A stretch of DNA of 22,792 bases from Bacteriovoracaceae bacterium (GTDB lineage: Bacteria > Bdellovibrionota > Bacteriovoracia > Bacteriovoracales > Bacteriovoracaceae). The position numbers were made by a program, and so were the translations under genes. A model generated the notes under the pieces. That model was given only the letters and a program-made list of their open reading frames with translations. It was not told the DNA's origin and did no database searches. The stretch covers positions 1 to 22,792 of the forward strand of contig CANFNN010000012.1 of assembly GCA_947448095.1 (NCBI GenBank), written 5' to 3'. Positions 15,226 through 21,282 of the stretch are shown one piece after another. The stretch's first letter is position 1. Each line of letters starts with the position of its first letter.

Positions 15226-16158
15226 ATGCAATATTTTAATATTCAAGTGGCTTCACAACTCTCGGGCGTCGCCTCGGCCACCATCAGGGCCTGGGAAAAG
15301 CGCTATAATGCAGTGATCCCAGATCGCGCAGAAAATAAACATCGTCTTTACTCTGAAACTGACATTGAAAAACTTGCCGTACTATTTCGATTAACTGAGC
15401 TTGGTCAAAGTATTGGAAAAATTGCACATCTGGGTCTAGAAGAACTGAAAGAAGTCTATGCTCGCCTAATGCATAAGCCTTATGAAGATAAGCATGTCCT
15501 GAGTCCCAACCACGATAAAATCGATACTGAAAAGATGCTGAATAGTTTTTTCTTGGCCTTATCGGCATACAAACTAGACATCATTTCGCATGAGCTTGAA
15601 AAGGCAAAGAGCCTCTTAAGTCCCAGAGAACTATGCCTTAATATTTTGATTCCCCTCTTTCAAGAAATTGGAAATAAAGTTTATAGAAATGAATTGTCGA
15701 TGGCCCAAGAACACACAGTGAGTGCTTTGGTGAGATTTTACCTAGGGCAAATGATTGGGCAGCATTATCAAAAAGCACTTCTTCGTGATGAATTGATTTT
15801 GATTACCACTCCAGAAGGTGAGATGCATGAAGTAGGAATTCTTGGGGCGGCGCTTTTGTGTGTCAATTATGGAATTAAAATTATCTATTTAGGTGCAAAC
15901 TTACCGGCGGAATCATTGGCCGAAGCGGCCAATGCCCTGAATGCCAAAGCGATTATTTTGGGAGCCACGAGAGATGATCTGACTTTTGAATTATCACTTG
16001 ATGAGTACTTAAAGAAATTGAAACTCAACCTTACTTGTAATCCTAGCTTGCTTATTGGTGGAAATATAAAGCATCATGTGCGCACAGAACTGGAGAAGAA
16101 AAAGATAAAATTCTTCCCCACTCTGAATGCACTCGACGAATATCTGTCTAAATTTTAA
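15226..16158 (+). CDS. MerR-family regulator with B12-binding domain (CarH/LitR-like)
   Basis: A 310-residue three-part protein. A MerR winged helix occupies residues 1-75 (FNIQVASQLSGVASATIRAWEKRY). A four-helix B12-binding cap lies at about 103-185 and a Rossmann-type B12 domain at about 188-300. The lower-ligand motif ExHxxG is intact (Glu199, His201, Gly204). In the cap, the CarH Trp-x9-Glu-His motif is changed: Glu162-His163 remain but the Trp position is Val152 and the next residue, His in CarH, is Tyr153. Cobalamin binding is likely, but the adenosylcobalamin photochemistry is uncertain. By family it would be a DNA-binding repressor or activator. It is divergent from acs, a likely target by position. 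The ATG has only a weak RBS. Confidence 0.9.
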   Translation: MQYFNIQVASQLSGVASATIRAWEKRYNAVIPDRAENKHRLYSETDIEKLAVLFRLTELGQSIGKIAHLGLEELKEVYARLMHKPYEDKHVLSPNHDKIDTEKMLNSFFLALSAYKLDIISHELEKAKSLLSPRELCLNILIPLFQEIGNKVYRNELSMAQEHTVSALVRFYLGQMIGQHYQKALLRDELILITTPEGEMHEVGILGAALLCVNYGIKIIYLGANLPAESLAEAANALNAKAIILGATRDDLTFELSLDEYLKKLKLNLTCNPSLLIGGNIKHHVRTELEKKKIKFFPTLNALDEYLSKF

Positions 16159-16436
16159 TTACACTGATAAGCAGTGGCATGAACCGCGCGTTTATTTCCG
16201 TTGGGAACTTCTTGATTCACGATAATTCCAGTCGCATTTAATTCAGCTGCCTGATTAAGCGCATGATTGGTGGCAAGTTCGGTACTTCCATTTTCATCAA
16301 TCCCTACAACCTTCCCGACCACATTACAGCTCGCTGGTTTATTTGAGTAAACTTCAAGGCTTTTGGCCTTTTCAGTCAGAACTCCTGGATGACTTGAACA
16401 TGCAACACCTAGAACCAATAAGATAATCATCTTCAT
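16155..16436 (-). CDS. small lipoprotein, DUF4156/RcsF-like
   Basis: A 93-residue predicted lipoprotein. The short signal MKMIILLVLGVAC gives lipidated Cys13, though the lipobox has Gly at -3. The rest resembles the DUF4156/RcsF-type small fold: SCNVVGKVVG (36-45), then ALNQAAELNATGIIV (59-73), ending AYQC; Cys37 and Cys92 could form a disulfide. I chose the ATG at 16436, 7 bases after AAGGAG; a GTG at 16442 is too close to that site. It converges on the MerR-B12 gene with a 4-base overlap. The family call is tentative. Confidence 0.75.
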   Translation of the reverse strand: MKMIILLVLGVACSSHPGVLTEKAKSLEVYSNKPASCNVVGKVVGIDENGSTELATNHALNQAAELNATGIIVNQEVPNGNKRAVHATAYQCN

Positions 16437-16461
16437 TTCCACACTCCTTCAAAATTTGTTC

Positions 16462-16467
16462 TATAAT
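16462..16467 (+). promoter_or_regulatory. candidate -10 element (TATAAT) for the lipoprotein gene at 16494
   Basis: A perfect TATAAT lies 26 bases before the ATG, with an AAAGGG site between. No good -35 exists at 16-18 bases (CCACAC at 17), so the promoter may be weak or activator dependent. Confidence 0.38.
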
Positions 16468-16493
16468 AATAGCTACACCAAAGGGTTTGGGCC

Positions 16494-17231
16494 ATGAAAG
16501 CGTTTATCTTGACTGTTTTACTAGCCTGTTCTTGCACCAAAAAATCTCCTCTCAGCAAGGACGCCATGGGCCTGCGCCTGAGTGATGTGCAAATGGAACT
16601 GGGTCACCTCAATGAAATTGACTGGCTCGTGGGTAAAAAGAAAGAGGCTAAGGTCTCCCAAAGTTTGGTCTTTGTAGTAGATATGCCCAAAGTAGATGAA
16701 GATGACCTCGCCCACTTAAACAAACTCAAAAGCATTGATTCCTGGATCTTGCGACTGATTGTTCAAAGAGGATCAGAGCGCCAGGATTTAGGCTCACTTT
16801 ATACGCTGTTTAAGGCCAAAAAAATGACCCGTGGCCAAGGCGGTGGTGCTCCCACAAGTGTGACGATAAAAGTTTATTATGCGGCCGCGTATCCGTCTGA
16901 GAGATTCAGATTTTTTCACTGCCCGGCATTTGATCACGATAAACGAATAGATAAGATGAAAATTTCAGGCGAGCCAAAAAGCTTTGAACTAGTTGTAGAA
17001 CAAGCATCTCCCTACCCAGAGAAAAGCCATCTGGTGGAGTTATCTCCCAGTTCATTTAATGGTGGGAATTCTCTTATCGGGGAATATTTTGTAGAAATAG
17101 CCCCCTACGATTCAGAGAAAAAAATAATTCACTCCACGTTCAAACGAATCCCGATGTACGTGGAAGTGATTTCAGAAGAGAAAATCTCCGTACCAAGTTG
17201 TGCCGGAGTTCATGAAGAAAATAGTTATTGA
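16494..17231 (+). CDS. hypothetical lipoprotein
   Basis: A 245-residue protein with signal MKAFILTVLLAC, a canonical LLAC lipobox with Cys12, and a second Cys at 14. The mature part is mixed charged and beta-rich, with two further cysteines (in FFHCPAF and VPSCAG) that could pair in the periplasm. I do not recognise a family. The ATG has AAAGGG 8 bases upstream. Its end overlaps the converging small secreted-protein gene by 7 bases. It stands alone on its strand. Confidence 0.82.
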   Translation: MKAFILTVLLACSCTKKSPLSKDAMGLRLSDVQMELGHLNEIDWLVGKKKEAKVSQSLVFVVDMPKVDEDDLAHLNKLKSIDSWILRLIVQRGSERQDLGSLYTLFKAKKMTRGQGGGAPTSVTIKVYYAAAYPSERFRFFHCPAFDHDKRIDKMKISGEPKSFELVVEQASPYPEKSHLVELSPSSFNGGNSLIGEYFVEIAPYDSEKKIIHSTFKRIPMYVEVISEEKISVPSCAGVHEENSY

Positions 17232-17467
17232 AAAGTTCCCGTCACATCATTCACACCAATTGGTGCTGGCCTTGATTCTTCGACACTGGCAGGGGCACGA
17301 GTTTTTTCTTCGACGAAATCAAATGATCCAAAAGCTGCAGCGGCGACACTGTCTTGACCAACTGGAACTGACTTTTCTTCCACATCAAAAGTTCCGGTCA
17401 CTTTATTAAAATCAATAGCGAAAGCAGAAGATGAAAGAGTGAGAGCAAGAAGAAGTAGATATTTCAA
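17225..17467 (-). CDS. small secreted protein with repeated VTGTFDVEEK-like motif
   Basis: An 80-residue protein. The signal peptide MKYLLLLALTLSSSAFA probably cleaves before IDFNK. The 63-residue mature part has three related segments: KVTGTFDVEEK, FGSFDFVEEK and a final DVTGTFQ, joined by Ala/Pro/Ser-rich linkers. There is no Cys. The start is TTG with a strong GGAGG site 6 bases upstream, so the start is well supported. It lies 54 bases after the porin gene on the same strand and may be cotranscribed. Function is unknown; repeats of this kind suggest short strands or binding motifs in the periplasm. Confidence 0.75.
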   Translation of the reverse strand: MKYLLLLALTLSSSAFAIDFNKVTGTFDVEEKSVPVGQDSVAAAAFGSFDFVEEKTRAPASVEESRPAPIGVNDVTGTFQ

Positions 17468-17478
17468 GGTAAACCTCC

Positions 17479-17495
17479 CTGGTTATATGAACCAG
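17479..17495. repeat. inverted repeat between porin and small secreted-protein gene
   Basis: CTGGTT and AACCAG (6-bp arms, 5-base loop) lie just upstream of the GGGAGG site of the downstream gene. There is no T-run, so it looks like an intercistronic hairpin that could affect mRNA processing or stability. Confidence 0.35.
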
Positions 17496-17521
17496 ATCGG
17501 CTTACCCTGAAGTTTTTTTAA

Positions 17522-18751
17522 CTAATAATTAAACTGGGCCTGTAATCTTAACAGTTGTCCGTTTTGCTTTGAGTTCTGCGATGAAGTCGCAGACTCAACA
17601 ATACGATTTGAAACGGCGTAAGCTGCAGTAATTTCTAAGGCAGGATTTGGCTGCCACTCAGTTCCAAATTCCCACTCGCGGGTTTGCATACGGTTACCGT
17701 TATCAATTTTGCGTCCACCATCATATTCCTGGTAACGAATGTAGGGGAAGTAGCGATCATCTTTATAGTTAGTCTGGTAGTTAACCATGACGTAACCGCC
17801 GCTTAAATTTCCTTGGGCAACTTTCTTCGTTGCTTTATTATACTCAGGGCCTTGACCAATGTTGTACTCAGCTTGAAAACCAATCGGCTGCGGGTAAACA
17901 ATTAATGAAGCGCCTGAACGTTGGTCATAATAATCTTTCGCAGCAGTTGCAACGACTCCAGTTCCGGCAGTAGATCCTGCTGTTCTAAATTTCCCTTCAT
18001 AAGCTTGAAGAGAAGCTTCGATAAACTGACCACTGGCCAACTTAAACGGATACGTAACACGAACGGCGCGGTGAAGATCATTATTCTCTTCGCCTTTATT
18101 GAGGGATTGACCGTTATAAGCACCGATCGAAATCATCCCGTAATCGCCTGAGCCTTTCAGGTTATTTGAGGTCAATTCTTTAAAACGCTTTCTGATTTCT
18201 GTAGGAGCGTACATTAAAAATACACCTGTATCTCGCTCGTTGGGAGCCGCGGTGTTCATGGCATCGGTACGGTCCATAGGACCACGGTTACCACTGGATT
18301 GAAGGTTATCAAAACCAAAGATAACTTTAGAAATACCTGTTCTTACTCTCCACTCTTTATTTTCAGTGAGAGCGTAATCAAAATAGGCGTCACGAATTTG
18401 CAAAAAGTTTTGCGGCATGCTCCCAACACCAGTATCTTGAGAATAATCCATTTGAATGTAGATGAACGTACGATCAGAAACGTCCCCGAAGAGATTTAAG
18501 CGTGCACGACGAAAAAAGAACCCTTTATTGTTCCCCATCGACTTATCGTTCGTTGGGTGAGTCAGGTTACTATTTGTTTCAAATAATCTGTTGTAGCGAA
18601 AGTGAGCGTAACCTCTGAATTGAATTTTTTCATACCATTTCGAGCCAAGTGTTTCTGTCACGACTTTTTGGATATCGGCTATCGATGTCCCCTTCTCCTG
18701 AGCATAAGCACTACTTACTAATAAAAGTAGTAACAAACAAAAAGCTTTCAT
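17522..18751 (-). CDS. outer-membrane porin (Porin_O_P / OprO-OprP-like)
   Basis: A 409-residue beta-barrel porin. The signal peptide MKAFCLLLLLLVSSAYA cleaves before QEK. The mature protein has alternating strands with features of the phosphate-selective Porin_O_P family: FRRARLNLFGDVSDRTFIYI (about 86-105), then QIRDAYFDYAL, and a C-terminal strand ending in an aromatic residue (QAQFNY). Substrate specificity cannot be read from sequence; some family members carry phosphate or polyphosphate. I chose the ATG at 18751 with GGGGAG upstream; an ATG at 18769 lies before that site. It ends with TAG. Tandem 7-bp repeats lie in the upstream gap. Confidence 0.88.
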   Translation of the reverse strand: MKAFCLLLLLLVSSAYAQEKGTSIADIQKVVTETLGSKWYEKIQFRGYAHFRYNRLFETNSNLTHPTNDKSMGNNKGFFFRRARLNLFGDVSDRTFIYIQMDYSQDTGVGSMPQNFLQIRDAYFDYALTENKEWRVRTGISKVIFGFDNLQSSGNRGPMDRTDAMNTAAPNERDTGVFLMYAPTEIRKRFKELTSNNLKGSGDYGMISIGAYNGQSLNKGEENNDLHRAVRVTYPFKLASGQFIEASLQAYEGKFRTAGSTAGTGVVATAAKDYYDQRSGASLIVYPQPIGFQAEYNIGQGPEYNKATKKVAQGNLSGGYVMVNYQTNYKDDRYFPYIRYQEYDGGRKIDNGNRMQTREWEFGTEWQPNPALEITAAYAVSNRIVESATSSQNSKQNGQLLRLQAQFNY

Positions 18752-18813
18752 AGTTCTCCCCTGATGCATTAAATCTTGATGACTGTTTCTATACTTTTCA
18801 GACGATTTTGTTT

Positions 18814-18831
18814 GTTAGGAGTGTGTTAGGA
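18814..18831. promoter_or_regulatory. tandem 7-bp direct repeat with 11-bp period upstream of the porin
   Basis: GTTAGGA at 18814-18820 and again at 18825-18831 are separated by 4 bases. Read on the minus strand this is TCCTAAC-N4-TCCTAAC upstream of the porin. Two 7-mers at an 11-bp period is the layout of PhoB/OmpR-family operators. The repeats also lie 41-58 bases before the MAPEG start on the plus strand, so the target gene is ambiguous. Confidence 0.45.
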
Positions 18832-18872
18832 ACGTTAAAATCAGTTTAAGATAGATCCAAAAAAGAGGTTTC

Positions 18873-19265
18873 ATGCCATTCGAATTAAAGATGTTAGCAC
18901 TAATGACTGTTTTATTTCTTATTGCATGGCTTCCTTCGAGCATTGCCAAGTGGCAATCCTTTGGCGGTAGATGGCTCGCCTCCAACCGAAACCCGCTAGC
19001 GGGTAAAGAGCTACCTCCTTGGGGTGCGAGAGCAGAGCGCGCTCATTCTAATCTCAAGGATAACTTCCCAGGCTTTATTGTTGCGATCCTTATCCTCGGC
19101 TGGGGAAGCAAATTTGACTCTTATACAAGTTGGGCCGCAGGATTATACGTCATGGGACGAATCATTCATTTTGTAGCCTATACAGCTGGTAACGTACTCG
19201 TGAGAGCATTAAGTTATTTTCTCGCCTTGGGTGCAAATATTTACCTTCTCTTACAAGTCTTTTGA
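18873..19265 (+). CDS. MAPEG family membrane protein
   Basis: A 130-residue integral membrane protein with about four hydrophobic segments (about 6-24, 66-78, 85-105, 108-128). The family signature GARAERAHSNLKDNFPGF (51-68) matches the conserved RA-RAH-N--EN loop at the glutathione site of MAPEG proteins. Bacterial members are mostly uncharacterised; some conjugate glutathione or reduce lipid hydroperoxides. The ATG has AGAGG upstream. It is transcribed alone, divergent from the porin. Confidence 0.9.
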   Translation: MPFELKMLALMTVLFLIAWLPSSIAKWQSFGGRWLASNRNPLAGKELPPWGARAERAHSNLKDNFPGFIVAILILGWGSKFDSYTSWAAGLYVMGRIIHFVAYTAGNVLVRALSYFLALGANIYLLLQVF

Positions 19266-19301
19266 TTTTTTTAGAAAATCTTAAGCTTCTCATTTAAAGA
19301 T

Positions 19302-19319
19302 TTTATGGCACACCATAAA
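19302..19319. promoter_or_regulatory. palindrome upstream of the small secreted-protein gene at 19351
   Basis: TTTATGG-CACA-CCATAAA, with perfect 7-bp arms, lies 31 bases before the ATG. Its position overlaps where a promoter would be, so it may be an operator. No T-run follows, which argues against a terminator for the MAPEG gene. Confidence 0.38.
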
Positions 19320-19350
19320 TAGTTCGAATCTAAACACTTAGGAAATTAAA

Positions 19351-19722
19351 ATGAAAATGATTACACTTCTCTCTTTGTCTCTCCTATTCTCTCAATTAAG
19401 TTTCGCCAAGATCACGAAGACCAAAGATCTTTACTATATCACCACCAATAAAGGTGAAATCCCCCTGATCTCTGTAAACACCATGATTCAAGAGAAATCT
19501 ATTTCAAAGATTTCATTATTTGGAAGTGCGAATCTTATTTCTTTTGCCACTAAAGACGGAGCGCCAAAACTTTATTCAGTCGATGAAAAGGGTTTCACTT
19601 ACGCGATAGAGCCATTTTCAACTTATACTGTTAAATCTGTAGGAGAGGACGGGAAATTTCAATTTAAAGAAGTTCCAGGCCGTAAATACACTGTGGATGC
19701 GAAGGGATTCTTCTTCTACTAA
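19351..19722 (+). CDS. small secreted hypothetical protein
   Basis: A 123-residue protein. The signal peptide MKMITLLSLSLLFSQLSFA probably cleaves before KITK. The mature 104 residues are beta-rich and contain two similar segments, LYSVDEKGFTY and KYTVDAKGFFFY, the second at the very C-terminus. There is no Cys. I do not recognise the family. The ATG has AGGAAA upstream and a palindrome further up. It converges on the response-regulator gene, with only 2 bases between the two stops. Confidence 0.78.
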   Translation: MKMITLLSLSLLFSQLSFAKITKTKDLYYITTNKGEIPLISVNTMIQEKSISKISLFGSANLISFATKDGAPKLYSVDEKGFTYAIEPFSTYTVKSVGEDGKFQFKEVPGRKYTVDAKGFFFY

Positions 19723-19724
19723 GC

Positions 19725-21074
19725 TCAATCCTGTTGACTGAATATTTCAGTTTCTTTCATAAGCTTTAAATATTTCACATAATGGGAGGAGTTCTTAGAA
19801 ACTCCTTCCATCTTTTGATAAATACTCTCTACACTAACCTTACCCGAACGGTGTTCGACGATTAAAAAATCGACCAGGTAATGACAAAAAGAAAAAAGAG
19901 CACCTAGTGCTGAGACTCTATTCATGTGAATTCCATGTGGAATCCCAAATGCTTCCCCTATTTCATGCTGCTCTAGAATAATTCGTCCGATGTCTGATGG
20001 AAGTGAGGGGATTTTATTAATGAGTTCGGCAGCCTTTTTTGGGTGAGACAAAAAATCCTCATCAAAGATTTTTTCATGTAAAAGCTCGCCCTCGTTTGAA
20101 GTATCTTCTTTTAAAAAAACATCATGCATAAGACTACTAATAACTAGTTTGGCATTGGGTCCATCTGACACCCAGTTTAGTTTAGTGGCCATGATGACAG
20201 TCACCGCTGCCAAAAGAAATGAGTGCGTACCAAGATACGAATCATTTAGTCTTAGGATTTTGTTCATTAATACAGAAAGGTTTTTGTCTTTCATGTACAT
20301 CTCAACGGTTTCGTTAATCTTTTCTTCCACAAACGGGATAAAAGACTCAGTTAGGCCATATTCCTTAAAGGTAGAAATCAATATCCCGTGAATTTTCAAT
20401 TTTATATCAACAGGAGCGAGTTCTGATCTTTTTGAAATTGCATTAATTGTTTTTTCAATTCCCTCAAAGACTTTATTCATTTCGAGATCAAAAAAATATA
20501 GCGTAGGCACTTCTTTTTGAGAGTATTTCGCAAAATCAACTTCATCAAAAACTTGATCTTGATGAAATACTTTTACATATTTCCCATCATTCAGTTTTAT
20601 AAAAACTTCCGATGGCATGATCGAGAGTCTCATTAGAAAATTAATAGAAACGGGGATGTAAGATTGAGTATCGATTTCATTGGTCTGGGGAATTTCAGAT
20701 TTAATTTTATCAATTAAAATCTTTAAACCTTTGAGAAGATGCGGCTTCTGTAAATAGCCGTAAAGGGAGGACAGGTCACTAAATTCCGGATACTGATCTG
20801 GTCTATCGGAACTGCATAAAACATATCTGCAGGGATTTTTTGATTCGAGAATAAACTGATAAACAGCTCCGCCATTTTTGATGGGCATATTATAATCACA
20901 AATGACTAGATCGATTTGCTCATTTTCGAGTATCTTGATGGCATCATCTCCATTCAGGGCGAAGGAAATTTCACAAGGAAGCATGCCTTTAAGGCAAAGG
21001 GAGAGCATATCCCTAAGGTCCTCTTCATCGTCTACGATCAGAATTGTTAGCAATCGATTCGATTGAGTCGCCAT
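19725..21074 (-). CDS. response regulator with degenerate HD-GYP-like output domain
   Basis: A 449-residue protein. The receiver domain (8-125) has all key residues: Asp15/Asp16, phosphoacceptor Asp60 in VICDYNMP, Ser88/Ser89 and Lys110 in YLQKP. A middle domain (about 139-205, PVSINFLMRLSIMPSEVFIKL) precedes a C-terminal HD domain. This keeps His284, His317-Asp318 (LMHD), His344 and His370, but the HHExxDGxGYP motif reads QHEIGEAFGIP (369-379): the first His is Gln, DG is EA and GYP is GIP. c-di-GMP hydrolysis is therefore doubtful; it may be a sensor, or an HD enzyme with another substrate. No histidine kinase partner is visible. It lies downstream of the RND gene on the same strand. Confidence 0.88.
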   Translation of the reverse strand: MATQSNRLLTILIVDDEEDLRDMLSLCLKGMLPCEISFALNGDDAIKILENEQIDLVICDYNMPIKNGGAVYQFILESKNPCRYVLCSSDRPDQYPEFSDLSSLYGYLQKPHLLKGLKILIDKIKSEIPQTNEIDTQSYIPVSINFLMRLSIMPSEVFIKLNDGKYVKVFHQDQVFDEVDFAKYSQKEVPTLYFFDLEMNKVFEGIEKTINAISKRSELAPVDIKLKIHGILISTFKEYGLTESFIPFVEEKINETVEMYMKDKNLSVLMNKILRLNDSYLGTHSFLLAAVTVIMATKLNWVSDGPNAKLVISSLMHDVFLKEDTSNEGELLHEKIFDEDFLSHPKKAAELINKIPSLPSDIGRIILEQHEIGEAFGIPHGIHMNRVSALGALFSFCHYLVDFLIVEHRSGKVSVESIYQKMEGVSKNSSHYVKYLKLMKETEIFSQQD

Positions 21075-21090
21075 GGTCGGTACCTATTGG

Positions 21091-21120
21091 ATATAATCTA
21101 TCGCTAAGATTTTATCACAA
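21091..21120 (-). promoter_or_regulatory. candidate promoter of the response-regulator gene
   Basis: On the minus strand TTGTGA (21120-21115) is followed after 18 bases by TTATAT (21096-21091). The ATG at 21074 is about 17 bases below the -10, so the leader would be very short and the RBS is weak. Confidence 0.4.
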
Positions 21121-21175
21121 AGTAGGTATTAAAAACTTAATTGCTGTATTGGCCGGCAAAAAACCATGAATTTTC

Positions 21176-21195
21176 TGTAAGAACGTACTCTTACA
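21176..21195. promoter_or_regulatory. 20-bp inverted repeat between the RND gene and the response regulator
   Basis: TGTAAGA-ACGTAC-TCTTACA has perfect 7-bp arms. It lies 56 bases upstream of the response-regulator promoter candidate and has no T-run on either side, so an operator is more likely than a terminator. Confidence 0.38.
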
Positions 21196-21238
21196 AGGAA
21201 TATTTTAAGAAGGACTTAATGTTTGCCCCTAACGACCA

Positions 21239-21270
21239 TCCTCTCTCCTTCTAATTTGCAGGAGAGAGGA
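21239..21270. repeat. 11-bp-stem hairpin just after the RND gene
   Basis: The arms (CCTCTCTCCT and AGGAGAGAGG, plus one more T/A pair) form a perfect 11-bp stem with a 10-base loop, 12 bases after the RND stop. The A-run adjoins on the plus-strand 3' side, so on the minus strand the T-run precedes the hairpin. It is therefore not a standard intrinsic terminator, but it may end or protect the RND transcript. Confidence 0.5.
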
Positions 21271-21282
21271 AAAAAAGAAACG

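Noticed and set aside
21219..21254. 11-codon plus-strand leader-peptide-like frame (MFAPNDHPLSF) before a hairpin
   Set aside because: No plus-strand gene follows that it could control, since the next sequence is antisense to the RND gene. It is probably chance.
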